NCBI GenBank assembly: GCA_945929965.1
Contig: CAMEOT010000004.1
Span: 62,001-126,000, forward strand
DNA: 64,000 nucleotides
Direction: 5' to 3'
DNA from: an uncultured Lachnospiraceae bacterium
GTDB lineage: Bacteria; Bacillota; Clostridia; Lachnospirales; Lachnospiraceae
The position numbers were made by a program, and so were the translations under genes. Each line of letters opens with the position of its first letter. Position 1 is the first letter of the stretch. Under the pieces are notes generated by a model. The model worked only from the letters and a program-made list of their open reading frames with translations, made no database searches and was not told the DNA's origin. Positions 1-8,522 of the stretch are shown piece after piece.

Positions 1-649
1 GGTACAGGATCAGTTCCTCCTTATTTGCATGAATGCCGTTCTGAATCTGCCGCATGGGGGTCAGAATATTCTTCCGGTGCTTATTCGGTGCCAGTGTCCG
101 AAGCCCCTCCGCTGTAGGGAGTTCCAAATTCACGCTCATACGATCTGCCAGATATCCCATCCGCTGCACCAGCTCCGGATCTGCCCCGGGAATCGCCTTC
201 ACATGGACGTAGCCGTTAAAGTGGTAGTGATTCCGCAGCAGCCAAATAGTCCGGTATAATAATTCCATGGTAAACGTGGGGTCCTGTACAATGCCGGAGC
301 TTAAGAACAGTCCCTCGATATAATTCCGTCGGTAGAACTCCATGGTCAGCGTGCAGATCTCCTCCGGTGTGAAAGTGGCTCTGGGGACATCGTTGGACTT
401 CCGGTTCAGGCAATATTTGCAATCGAAGATACATTCATTGGTCATCAATATCTTAAGTAAAGAAATGCATCTGCCGTCAGAAGAAAAACTGTGACAGATC
501 CCTGCCTTCGCACAGTTCCCCATGTGCTTCCCGTCTCCCTTACGTTCCACGCCGCTGGACGTGCAGGCTACATCAAAACGAGCGGCATCCGTCAGGATCT
601 CCAGCTTCTGCATGATGGATAATTCTCCATTTTGTATAATATATTCCAA
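1..649 (-). CDS. Putative DNA modification/repair radical SAM protein, N-terminal part (runs off the left edge)
   Basis: About 216 residues are visible and the C-terminus lies outside the window. The family is a radical SAM group usually encoded beside a uracil-DNA-glycosylase-like partner; a role in DNA metabolism is assumed but its reaction is not established. Visible are the family N-terminus LEILTDAARFDVACTSSG near residues 16-33, further cysteines in NCAKAGIC (46-52), and the radical SAM cluster motif CIFDCKYC (C73, C77, C80). I chose the TTG at 649 because GGCGGTG lies a few bases upstream and the frame continues; the ATG at 613 is the alternative. Two LexA-type boxes lie just upstream, suggesting SOS induction. 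The expected glycosylase-like partner would lie to the left, unseen. Confidence 0.85.
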   Translation of the reverse strand, partial: MEYIIQNGELSIMQKLEILTDAARFDVACTSSGVERKGDGKHMGNCAKAGICHSFSSDGRCISLLKILMTNECIFDCKYCLNRKSNDVPRATFTPEEICTLTMEFYRRNYIEGLFLSSGIVQDPTFTMELLYRTIWLLRNHYHFNGYVHVKAIPGADPELVQRMGYLADRMSVNLELPTAEGLRTLAPNKHRKNILTPMRQIQNGIHANKEELILY

Positions 650-684
650 GTTATCACCGCCTTTTACCGAAAATTTCCAAAACT

Positions 685-698
685 AGAACATCTGTTCT
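685..698. promoter_or_regulatory. LexA box 1
   Basis: AGAACATCTGTTCT is a perfect GAAC-N4-GTTC palindrome, the Firmicutes SOS box core. It lies 36 bases upstream of the radical SAM start, near +15 of the inferred minus-strand promoter. Its centre is exactly 30 bases (about three helical turns) from the second box. Confidence 0.75.
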
Positions 699-709
699 GT
701 TATGTATCT

Positions 710-738
710 AAATTAGCACATATGTTCGATTTTTGCAA
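710..738 (-). promoter_or_regulatory. Inferred promoter of the radical SAM gene
   Basis: A -35 TTGCAA (733-738) and a -10 TAATTT (710-715) are separated by 17 bases. The elements are imperfect, but LexA box 2 lies between them and box 1 just after them, which is the expected operator layout. Confidence 0.45.
715..728. promoter_or_regulatory. LexA box 2
   Basis: On the minus strand this reads CGAACATATGTGCT, matching the Bacillus-type box CGAAC-N4-GTTCG except in the last half-site. It lies within the spacer of the inferred promoter of the radical SAM gene, so a bound repressor would block RNA polymerase. Confidence 0.7.
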
Positions 739-763
739 GTGGTTATTTTTTCCGAAAAAAAGC

Positions 764-792
764 TTGCAAAATCACGCATTTCGCAGTTAAAT
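764..792 (+). promoter_or_regulatory. Possible asnA promoter
   Basis: TTGCAA (764-769) and TTAAAT (787-792) are 17 bases apart and about 55 bases upstream of the asnA start. The -10 is weak; TAATAT at 792-797 is an alternative with a longer spacer. Confidence 0.35.
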
Positions 793-846
793 AATATAGG
801 AGTATTTTGTATCACAAGCCGCCAGGCGGCAGAATGAGAGGTCAGT

Positions 847-1857
847 ATGTCAGATATTGTCATACCTAAAAATTATAAGTCTCAGCTGAACCTGTACGAA
901 ACACAGGTTGCCATCAAGACAGTGAAGGACTTTTTCCAGGGATTGTTAGCAGAGCGCCTGCACCTGTTGCGCGTATCTGCTCCTTTATTTGTGGATCCCA
1001 CATCCGGACTGAACGATAACTTAAACGGTGTGGAGCGTCCTGTAAATTTCCATATTGCTGCACAGGGAGACCGTGAAGCAGAGATCGTACAGTCTCTGGC
1101 AAAATGGAAGCGCTATGCCCTGCAGAAGTATGGTTTTAAGCCCGGTGAGGGTCTCTACACCGACATGAGTGCCATCCGCCAGGATGAAGAAACCGACAAC
1201 ATCCACTCCATCTATGTAGACCAGTGGGACTGGGAGAAGATCATCACCAAGGATGAGCGGAATCTGGAGACTCTGAAAGAGACCGTCCGCACCGTATACA
1301 AGGTTCTGCGCAAGACTGAGAAGTATATGTCCATCCATTATGACTACATTGAGGAGATCCTTCCTCATGACATCTTCTTCGTGACTACCAGTGAGCTGGA
1401 GGAAATGTTCCCTGATTATTCTCCGAAGGAACGCGAATACTACATTGCCAAGGCTAAGGGTGCTGTCTGCATCATGCAGATCGGTGAGACCTTAGAGAAT
1501 GGTAAGCCTCATGACGGTCGTGCCCCGGACTACGATGACTGGTCTCTGAATGCGGATATCGTGGTATATTATCCGGTTCTGGATATCGCTCTGGAGCTGT
1601 CCAGTATGGGTATCCGTGTAGACAAAAAGGCTCTGTTAGACCAGTTACAGAAGGCTGGCTGCCCCGAGCGTGCCGAGCTTCCTTATCACAAGGCAGTCAT
1701 TAACGGTGAGCTTCCTCTTACTATCGGCGGTGGTATCGGTCAGTCCCGTATCTGTATGTTCTTCTTAAGAAAAGCTCATATCGGCGAAGTACAGTGTTCT
1801 CTGTGGTCCGATGAGGTTATGGAGACTGCAGAAAAGAACGGCTTACAGTTGTTATAA
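847..1857 (+). CDS. asnA: Aspartate--ammonia ligase (ammonia-dependent asparagine synthetase)
   Basis: 336 residues, the usual AsnA length. It makes asparagine from aspartate, ammonia and ATP in the cytosol and has a class II aminoacyl-tRNA synthetase fold. Supporting segments are the N-terminus VIPKNYKSQLNLYETQVAIK, the SAPLFVDPTSGLND block, DWEKII, and the C-terminal GGGIGQSRICMFFL, where the motif 3-like arginine sits. The ATG at 847 follows GAGAGG at a normal distance. It stands alone, followed by a strong terminator. A GC-rich palindrome (818-830) precedes the ribosome binding site. No T-box or other leader is visible. The window also holds aspS-gatCAB, a possible second route to Asn on tRNA. 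Confidence 0.97.
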   Translation: MSDIVIPKNYKSQLNLYETQVAIKTVKDFFQGLLAERLHLLRVSAPLFVDPTSGLNDNLNGVERPVNFHIAAQGDREAEIVQSLAKWKRYALQKYGFKPGEGLYTDMSAIRQDEETDNIHSIYVDQWDWEKIITKDERNLETLKETVRTVYKVLRKTEKYMSIHYDYIEEILPHDIFFVTTSELEEMFPDYSPKEREYYIAKAKGAVCIMQIGETLENGKPHDGRAPDYDDWSLNADIVVYYPVLDIALELSSMGIRVDKKALLDQLQKAGCPERAELPYHKAVINGELPLTIGGGIGQSRICMFFLRKAHIGEVQCSLWSDEVMETAEKNGLQLL

Positions 1858-1878
1858 GATCGTTTTATTTCCAAAGCA

Positions 1879-1917
1879 AACTCCCCGGAAGAGAAAGTCT
1901 TTCGGGGAGTTATTTTA
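1879..1917 (+). terminator. asnA intrinsic terminator
   Basis: ACTCCCCG (1880-1887) pairs with CGGGGAGT (1903-1910), followed by a T-rich run. It begins 22 bases after the asnA stop codon. Confidence 0.8.
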
Positions 1918-1960
1918 TATTTCTTCTATATTTCTTCTATATTTCTTCTATATATCTTCT
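1917..1960. repeat. Four tandem 11-base units (ATATTTCTTCT)
   Basis: Units at 1917-1927, 1928-1938 and 1939-1949 are identical and the fourth (1950-1960) differs by one base. The array fills the gap between the asnA terminator and the stop codon of the convergent gene. Confidence 0.9.
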
Positions 1961-3938
1961 ATTCATAGATCACAAATTTCTCATTTTCAAAAGTCTTCTC
2001 ATACCCATAATCTTCCATGAACTTTCCGATCAGCATAAGCTTGGGATTATCAACGATATATTCCCACTCTTTTTCCGTAGGCTGCATGACCTTAAGTGCT
2101 GCTTCTCCTTTTTCCAGATACACGGCATATTTTTTCTCCAACAGTACCACCGGACGGTAAGTCGCATCCGTATCCATCCGCTCCTGCATCTTAAGCATAT
2201 CCTCTTCCATCTGTGCGATCTGATAGGAATCCAGATCCGGCCAGGGATTGAATGCCGCAGGCATCTGCAGATAATAGGACAATGCCGGGATCTGACCGTA
2301 GAGCAGCACATCCTTTCCCGCAAGTCCCCCGGTATTCACATACTCGGAGATCTCCTGTATCCATCCGGCACGTTCCTCACTCATCCATACATTCTGCAAA
2401 GTCTCGTTATTGGTCACCTGCGCACTGAGCTCCCGCACACCTGTACCCTCCACGAATACAAAACTTCTGCCAAACAGTCCGACCTGGATGAAAAATAACA
2501 GAAAGAACCCACCAAAGATACATTTTGCGGGAACAGCGGATATAGTGACCCGCTTCCACCGGAGGCTGCCGGCATATTTGCAGAACCGATAAAACTGCCA
2601 ATACATATAAGGCAATGCCAGAAACAGATTATTCATGCTGGGGTAAAGCTTGTTATTACTGCCAAGGGATGTGATCCATATCACAAGGAAGATCAGACCG
2701 CTGACCAGCTTTTCCTCCCTCGGTGCAGAAGGCGTGAATATCCGCCACAGCGTCACCAAAAGCGTCAGTGTTAAAAAGGTCACTCCCGGCCAGATAATAG
2801 CGCCGTAATGTGTGTATTCCGTAGCACAGAACCCCTGCCGGTACAGCCAGAATACCATGATCACAGTAAGCAGCGCACTTACGGTCCATTCCAGGATCCG
2901 CATCACCTTTTTTATCGTGTCCTTCCCTGCATAAGAATCTCTTACACAAGCTGCGGCGAATTCCAATAATCCCACCGCTATCATTCCCACGATCAGGAAT
3001 ACGCACATCCTAAGCTCCCAGTACAGATTCTGGAGATACCAGTCGAACATTCCCAGGATCATGGATGCTGCAGTATAATCCGTAGCCACCTCCGTCATGG
3101 AGAACAGCCTCTGAATGCCTCTTACATACGCATCCATGCCATAGCGGATCTGAATGTAACCGAATAATACCAGCAATGCAGTAAGGTACCCCGCCAGACA
3201 CATCCCGGTATCCTGTAACAGCTTCTTACGAAGCCCCCTGCCTGCTTCCTTTTTTCGTGCTTTCTTATCTTCCGTTTCAGCATTTCCTGCAACGCCACCA
3301 CAATCCTGCGCAATGCCTTTGCGCTCTTCCAACCAGCAGATGATCCCGTATGCCCACACACCCACGATCATCGCGGCTTCCGGCAGATTGGAAAATCTTG
3401 CCAGCACATTACAGCCCAGTGCCACCCCTGCGGCAAACAGTAAACCTCCTTTCCCCCGGGACAGCCCCAGATACAGACAGATCACGGAGACCAGGAAGAA
3501 TACATACGTCACATAATTATAAAAAGATCCCGTAGGGCACCAGCAAAAGCTTACCGCCGTAAATTCGCCCAAAAAGGCAAGCCCGGCTGGTATCTTCAGC
3601 ACTTTTGTACAAAAATAATAGCCCAGAACCGCCAGCAGGCTGATACTTAAGCCCGTATAAAAATTCATGCCGATCAGCGTTTTTGCTCCGGGCAGCAGAC
3701 TAAGGAAATGTCCGATGGCAGTTGTCAGATAAGTGGAAAACAGCCACATGGGATCCATATGCCTGGTTCCCATATATTCAAAATTCGCATAGCCGTAGCC
3801 GGTATCCCACAGATCCAGGCCCCAGGCTATATGCCGCAGGGGATACAGTACCAGAACAGCCACGAATAAGAACTCCCAGAGGCGTCTATGGCTCTGACCG
3901 CCGGTTCCCGCTATTTTATTTTTAACGTTATCTGTCAC
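1959..3938 (-). CDS. Large polytopic membrane protein, possible GT-C type glycosyltransferase
   Basis: 659 residues with many hydrophobic segments spread through residues 20-510 and a more polar C-terminal region. The N-terminal WGLDLWDTGYGYANFEY contains an acidic pair after the first membrane segment, a layout seen in GT-C membrane glycosyltransferases that use lipid-linked sugars. No named motif could be confirmed, so the function is open. The GTG start overlaps the stop of the upstream acyltransferase gene (GTGA, 3935-3938), so the two are probably translationally coupled. A lysine- and arginine-rich cytoplasmic loop lies near residues 205-240. Together the pair suggests modification of a cell-surface polymer, which is inference. 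Confidence 0.6.
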   Translation of the reverse strand: MTDNVKNKIAGTGGQSHRRLWEFLFVAVLVLYPLRHIAWGLDLWDTGYGYANFEYMGTRHMDPMWLFSTYLTTAIGHFLSLLPGAKTLIGMNFYTGLSISLLAVLGYYFCTKVLKIPAGLAFLGEFTAVSFCWCPTGSFYNYVTYVFFLVSVICLYLGLSRGKGGLLFAAGVALGCNVLARFSNLPEAAMIVGVWAYGIICWLEERKGIAQDCGGVAGNAETEDKKARKKEAGRGLRKKLLQDTGMCLAGYLTALLVLFGYIQIRYGMDAYVRGIQRLFSMTEVATDYTAASMILGMFDWYLQNLYWELRMCVFLIVGMIAVGLLEFAAACVRDSYAGKDTIKKVMRILEWTVSALLTVIMVFWLYRQGFCATEYTHYGAIIWPGVTFLTLTLLVTLWRIFTPSAPREEKLVSGLIFLVIWITSLGSNNKLYPSMNNLFLALPYMYWQFYRFCKYAGSLRWKRVTISAVPAKCIFGGFFLLFFIQVGLFGRSFVFVEGTGVRELSAQVTNNETLQNVWMSEERAGWIQEISEYVNTGGLAGKDVLLYGQIPALSYYLQMPAAFNPWPDLDSYQIAQMEEDMLKMQERMDTDATYRPVVLLEKKYAVYLEKGEAALKVMQPTEKEWEYIVDNPKLMLIGKFMEDYGYEKTFENEKFVIYE

Positions 3939-5062
3939 GGTGTTACCTCTCTTTTGAACATAGTATCTACGGTCTGTATTTTTTCCGTAAGAACACGATA
4001 AGGACGAATGTGCAGGAATATCTTATGCAATCCTTCACAGATATTTTTGCGGATAACATCCACCAAAATTCCCAGGACAAATACCACGATTACTGCGATA
4101 ACAGTCCATAAGAGCAACGATACGACACCGTCTATGCGGTCCGAACCAAGCCAGGGCTGCCAGGCATAACGCACCCCCAGGTTCTCATGCAACAGATACA
4201 CTCCTAATGTGTAAGGTGCGATCTTCACCGCCACGCTGCCGATCTTCCCCCGGATGTCACTGTCCAGAAACAGGCAAAACAGCCCGACAGAAGCTAAGAA
4301 CGGGAAAATATGGTTATATTCATACGGAAGCTTCAAAATCAGTTCCAGGCTGCCTGTCCGCAGATAAAATAAATGCAGCAGCATTGCCTCTCCAAAAGTT
4401 CCGAGGACGCCGATCAGATACAGCAACAACGCCCGGGATTTTTTCTGTAAAAAAGGAATTCCGAATCTGCGAAGATATGCGGCTGCACAAAACACACACA
4501 GATACCAGATGCAGTCATAGCCCTTGCTATCCTCCTCCAACCGGAAGGGCAGAATGGATTTAACCAGACAAAATGCAGCAAATAGCAGCACCAGTGCCAC
4601 CTGAAACTGCTGCTTCGTCATCCGTCTGAGCCCGATTCCCACGAAGGGTAACAGAATATATAAAAATACATACGCCGTCAGGAACCAATAATGCCCCATG
4701 GTCACTGGGAACAGTAATGTCAGATAATAATGCGTACTCACTTCCGCCGCAGGAACGACCCCAGTCACCGCCGCCAGCACACCGATGCCCACAGAATACA
4801 GCCACAGCTGCAGCCACAGCGTAAGCAGCCTGCTCAGTTTAAAAGAGCTTTCGCATAAAAAGTATCCGCTGATCATCATATACACATTCACGGCTACAAT
4901 GCAGATTGCTTCTAACAGCCAGGCTGCCATATCCTGCACTGATAAAGGCGCTGTCAGATCCGGCAGCAGTCCTCCCTTGCCCAGATAATGCAGCACCACG
5001 ACCATCATCATTGCCACACAGCGCAGTACTTCCAGATTTGCCATACGTTCTTTTTTCTGCAT
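3935..5062 (-). CDS. Acyltransferase family 3 membrane protein (OafA/YrhL-like)
   Basis: 375 residues from the ATG at 5062, chosen because AGGAA lies five bases upstream; the frame is open to 5173 without a good ribosome binding site. The family transfers acyl groups, often acetyl, to sugars or peptidoglycan from the cytoplasmic membrane. Visible signs are the N-terminus ANLEVLRCVAMMMVVVLHYL with the conserved arginine and the histidine of the catalytic site, about ten hydrophobic helices, and the late motif YTLGVYLLHENLGVR. It is coupled by a 4-base overlap to the large membrane protein downstream. Confidence 0.85.
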   Translation of the reverse strand: MQKKERMANLEVLRCVAMMMVVVLHYLGKGGLLPDLTAPLSVQDMAAWLLEAICIVAVNVYMMISGYFLCESSFKLSRLLTLWLQLWLYSVGIGVLAAVTGVVPAAEVSTHYYLTLLFPVTMGHYWFLTAYVFLYILLPFVGIGLRRMTKQQFQVALVLLFAAFCLVKSILPFRLEEDSKGYDCIWYLCVFCAAAYLRRFGIPFLQKKSRALLLYLIGVLGTFGEAMLLHLFYLRTGSLELILKLPYEYNHIFPFLASVGLFCLFLDSDIRGKIGSVAVKIAPYTLGVYLLHENLGVRYAWQPWLGSDRIDGVVSLLLWTVIAVIVVFVLGILVDVIRKNICEGLHKIFLHIRPYRVLTEKIQTVDTMFKREVTP

Positions 5063-5388
5063 ATCGATTCCTGTTTCCTTCCCGCCATTGCTTCCTTCAT
5101 CTGGTATCATTATATCCCAAACTTTGATACCTACGGATTGCTTCGTGCTACGCACTCCCACAATCCCACCCAATGTCTTTCACCCACTTATGAGCAAGCT
5201 CATGTGGGCTTAGACCTTTTGACCCTGCTATCATTATATTACTTTGTAACATATTATGTAAAGCAAAAGCGCTCCTGCCTATTAATGAGGCTCATTTTAA
5301 GAAATCGTTTTCACATTAATGTAGATATTTGGGTAAAACTTTGGTAAAATGTATTCATCAATACTAATCTGCATCGGAGGTGTCTATT
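5063..5388. other. Divergent intergenic region of 326 bases
   Basis: It separates the acyltransferase from the chemoreceptor. It holds a near-perfect hairpin (5183-5208: CCCAC and ATGAGC pair with GTGGG and GCTCAT, with a two-base bulge), the phrase AGACCTTTTGACCCT just after it, an AT-rich stretch, and a weak promoter for the chemoreceptor (TTGGGT 5329-5334, 17 bases, TATTCA 5352-5357). No gene is seen in it. Confidence 0.5.
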
Positions 5389-7446
5389 TTGAAAAAACAT
5401 ACTAAGAAAAACCCTATTCCTCTCTGGAATCGGATACGCTTTAAGCTGATTTTCGCTTTTCTGATCCCTGTGGTCTTCATCATTGTCTTAGGCTTCGTAT
5501 CCTATCAGAAGGCTACCACACAGATCATCTCAACCTACCGCGACTCCGTGGACCAGACCGTCAGCATGATGAATCAGTACCTGACGCTTTCTTTTGACAT
5601 GGTTCAGTCCAACTACAAGGGATATATGAATGACGATATCCTGAAGCAGTATCTGAACGGTCTGTATGATAACGATGCCACTACCTTGTACAATACTCCA
5701 AACACCTATGAAGATACCTTTATCAAAGCTGTGACCACGGATGCCCTGCTCTCCAATATTTACGTGCTCTCTGACAAGGAGAAGACGATCTCTACCACGA
5801 AAACGAAGGAGACCGGTCTCTTAAGTGCGTACCTTGAAAGCTCCCAGGGTCAGATCTTATCTGCGGACAAGGCAAAATATTACCTTTTCGGCAACCAGTC
5901 CGAGGTCGATGCAAAGCTTGGCACGGATTCCTCCAAATACAGTGTCCGCCTCGCCAGATATTTCTCCAATGCTCCGGCGATCCTGGTCATTGATTTCAAA
6001 CCGAGTGTCCTGGATACCTCCTTATCCTCCCTGGATGGCGGTGAGGGCAGTCTCGTAGGCTTTGTCACCTGCGACGGCACCGAATACCTCTCCTCCGGCT
6101 CCGATACAGCAGCAGAAAATACGTTTGTCGGCAAATCCTATGTAGATGAAGCATTTGCCTCTGAGGAAGACAACGGCTCCTCCTATGTGAAAGAGGCAGA
6201 CGAAGAATATCTCTTTCTCTATTCCAAGATCGGTGCCCGTAATGCCATGATCTGTGCCCTGATCCCTCAGACAAATATCATCGGTCAGACAGCGGAGATT
6301 AAAAATGTGTCTCTGATCCTTGTCGTTGCAGCAAGTGCTGTGGCGATCTTACTGGGTTCTCTGCTGGCCGGGCAGTATGGCGGCTCCATCTACTATTTTA
6401 TCCGCCGCCTGAAAAAAGTCTCTGACGGAGATCTGACGATTGAAGTCCACTCCAAGCGCAATGATGAATTCCAGCTATTAGCCGAGGGCATCTGTGATAT
6501 GATCGCACACATGAAGAAGCTGGTATCCGGGCTGAAGGATGTCAATGAAGAATTATCCCGGGCTGCCACCGATATGTCTGCGGCTTCCTCACATTTTCTG
6601 ACGACCTCCCAGGATATCCAGAATCAGGTAGGTGAAATGCGCCAGGGTATTGAAAAACTGGATGAAAGCTCTGAGGACTGCCTGCAGCAGATGGACTCTC
6701 TGTCTGACACCATCGGCAGCGTATCCTCATATTCTGACCAGATCAGTGCGCTTGCCACCGACACCACCGCTGCGATCCATACCGGTATCGAATCCGTGGA
6801 ACATCTGAAGGAGAATACCTCTTCCACCATGCAGATCACCTCCAACATCGTAGATACCATCGGCAGGCTGAACGAGAAATCCAAAGCCATCGGCTCCATC
6901 ACTGAAGCCATTAATGAGATTGCAGAGCAGACCAACCTCCTGTCCCTTAACGCTTCCATTGAAGCTGCCAGAGCCGGCGAATCCGGAAGAGGGTTCGCAG
7001 TGGTCGCTCAGGAGATCCAGAAGCTGGCGGATCAGTCCCTGCACTCCTCCGGTGAGATCTCCCGGATCATCGAAGAGATTGAGATTACCACTGACGAAGC
7101 TACGCAGGTTGCCAGACAGGCCAAAGGTATTGTAGCGGATCAGAACCAGTCCGTTGGCAGTACCACAGACTCCTTCCGTGAGATAGATTCCAAGGTAACA
7201 GAGCTTCTGAAATTCCTGCAGCAGATCAATGCAGGCGTGACGGAAATGGAGCACCAGCGCAGCACCACTCTGTCCGCCATCTCCGGTATCTCCGCAGTAT
7301 CCGCAGAAACTGCTGCCGGGTCCTCCAATGTACAGACTGCTGCCGAAAAACAGCTGCAGGCCATTCAGGATCTGGACAAAGCCACTTCCGCACTGGCAGC
7401 CCGCTCAGAAGAGCTGACTACGATTCTGGAAGGTTTCATTGTATAG
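5389..7446 (+). CDS. Methyl-accepting chemotaxis protein
   Basis: 685 residues from a TTG start at 5389; CGGAGG ends eight bases upstream, and the in-frame GTG at 5380 overlaps that site. It is a transmembrane chemoreceptor that controls CheA activity. Layout: basic N-terminus, first membrane helix near residues 15-38, an extracytoplasmic sensor of about 260 residues, second helix near 304-329, a HAMP domain to about 385, then a coiled-coil signalling domain with the hairpin tip [20 protein letters not shown]. The ligand is unknown. A lone receptor without adjacent che genes implies the chemotaxis system is elsewhere. Confidence in the family is high. Confidence 0.95.
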   Translation: MKKHTKKNPIPLWNRIRFKLIFAFLIPVVFIIVLGFVSYQKATTQIISTYRDSVDQTVSMMNQYLTLSFDMVQSNYKGYMNDDILKQYLNGLYDNDATTLYNTPNTYEDTFIKAVTTDALLSNIYVLSDKEKTISTTKTKETGLLSAYLESSQGQILSADKAKYYLFGNQSEVDAKLGTDSSKYSVRLARYFSNAPAILVIDFKPSVLDTSLSSLDGGEGSLVGFVTCDGTEYLSSGSDTAAENTFVGKSYVDEAFASEEDNGSSYVKEADEEYLFLYSKIGARNAMICALIPQTNIIGQTAEIKNVSLILVVAASAVAILLGSLLAGQYGGSIYYFIRRLKKVSDGDLTIEVHSKRNDEFQLLAEGICDMIAHMKKLVSGLKDVNEELSRAATDMSAASSHFLTTSQDIQNQVGEMRQGIEKLDESSEDCLQQMDSLSDTIGSVSSYSDQISALATDTTAAIHTGIESVEHLKENTSSTMQITSNIVDTIGRLNEKSKAIGSITEAINEIAEQTNLLSLNASIEAARAGESGRGFAVVAQEIQKLADQSLHSSGEISRIIEEIEITTDEATQVARQAKGIVADQNQSVGSTTDSFREIDSKVTELLKFLQQINAGVTEMEHQRSTTLSAISGISAVSAETAAGSSNVQTAAEKQLQAIQDLDKATSALAARSEELTTILEGFIV

Positions 7447-7472
7447 AAATGGCTATACACCCTGGAGAAAAT

Positions 7473-7490
7473 ATGTTATACTGATAACAT
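7473..7490. promoter_or_regulatory. Operator-like palindrome over the carbamate kinase -10 region
   Basis: ATGTTAT (7473-7479) and ATAACAT (7484-7490) form a perfect 7-base inverted repeat with a 4-base centre, overlapping a TATACT -10-like sequence 50-65 bases upstream of the carbamate kinase start. Confidence 0.4.
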
Positions 7491-7538
7491 CTTTTGACGA
7501 AGAAATTCTTAGGAAAATACATATAGAGAGGTAATCTT

Positions 7539-8474
7539 ATGAGCAAAAAAAGAGTTGTCGTATCTCTGGGACATGACGCCCTGGGTTATACCACCACAGA
7601 ACAGTGGGACGCGGTAAAAGTAACCGCCAAGGCACTGGCAGATCTGGTGGAGGCAGATTATCAGCTGACGATCACCCACAGTAACGGTCCGCAGGTCAGC
7701 ATGATCCATAAGGCCATGACCGAGTTACGCCGTGTGTACATCGACTATACCCCCGCACCTATGTGTGTCTGTTCTGCTATGAGCCAGGGTTATGTAGGCT
7801 ATGATATCCAGAACTCTCTTCGTGCAGAGCTTCTGGACCGCGGCATCTCCAAGCCGGTCAGCACCATCCTCACCCAGGTCACGGTAGATCCTTATGATGA
7901 GGCTTTCTATGAGCCCACCAAGGTCATCGGTCGTTACATGTCCAAGGAAGATGCTGAGATTGAAGTAAAGAAGGGCAACTATGTCAAGGAAGATCCCGGC
8001 AAGGGCTTCCGCCGTGTTGTTGCTGCCCCCAAGCCTATCGACATCGTAGAGATCGAAGCCATCCGTGCGCTGGCAGCCGCAGATCAGGTAGTCATTGCCT
8101 GTGGCGGCGGCGGAATCCCCGTGATCGAGCAGAAGCATGCGCTGAAGGGTGCTTCCGCAGTCATCGAGAAGGATGCCATCGCCGGTAAGCTTGCTTCCGA
8201 CCTAAGCTGTGACGAGCTGATCATCCTGACCACAGTTCCCTATGTTTATAAGAATTTCGGTAAGGAGGATCAGGCAGTACTGGAGACTCTCACCGTAGCA
8301 GAAGCAAAGGATCTGATCGCAGCAGGACAGTTTGAGGAAGGCACCATGCTTCCCAAGATCGAAGCAGCTATCTCTTATCTGGAGAAGGTTCCTGCCGGCA
8401 AAGTCCTGATCACCTCCATGGATCATGTCAAGGATGCCATTAAAGGCAAGGCTGGCACTGTTATCACCGCATAA
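7539..8474 (+). CDS. Carbamate kinase, divergent clade
   Basis: 311 residues, the usual length. Carbamate kinase makes ATP from carbamoyl phosphate and ADP, usually at the end of arginine, agmatine or purine fermentation. The amino acid kinase fold shows in VVVSLGHDALG at the N-terminus, THSNGPQVS, the central PIDIVEIEAI and CGGGGIPV, and EKDAIAGKLASD with the phosphate-binding lysine. The motifs differ from well-studied enzymes, where GGNA and HGNGPQVG are usual; here they are GHDA and HSNGPQVS. No arginine deiminase, transcarbamylase or ureide gene is adjacent, so its carbamoyl phosphate source is unclear. The start follows AGAGAGG. The gene is monocistronic and ends in a strong bidirectional terminator. 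Confidence 0.88.
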   Translation: MSKKRVVVSLGHDALGYTTTEQWDAVKVTAKALADLVEADYQLTITHSNGPQVSMIHKAMTELRRVYIDYTPAPMCVCSAMSQGYVGYDIQNSLRAELLDRGISKPVSTILTQVTVDPYDEAFYEPTKVIGRYMSKEDAEIEVKKGNYVKEDPGKGFRRVVAAPKPIDIVEIEAIRALAAADQVVIACGGGGIPVIEQKHALKGASAVIEKDAIAGKLASDLSCDELIILTTVPYVYKNFGKEDQAVLETLTVAEAKDLIAAGQFEEGTMLPKIEAAISYLEKVPAGKVLITSMDHVKDAIKGKAGTVITA

Positions 8475-8488
8475 TTTCATTCGTATGT

Positions 8489-8522
8489 AAAAGGAGATAT
8501 CCATTGTGGATATCTCCTTTTT
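8489..8522. terminator. Bidirectional terminator between carbamate kinase and addA
   Basis: AAAGGAGATATCC (8490-8502) pairs perfectly with GGATATCTCCTTT (8508-8520) around a 5-base loop, flanked by A and T runs on both sides. The addA stop codon lies in its right flank. Confidence 0.9.

Noticed and set aside
818..830. GC-rich palindrome GCCGCC-A-GGCGGC before asnA as a riboswitch element
   Set aside because: It is too small and isolated; no T-box or other leader surrounds it.
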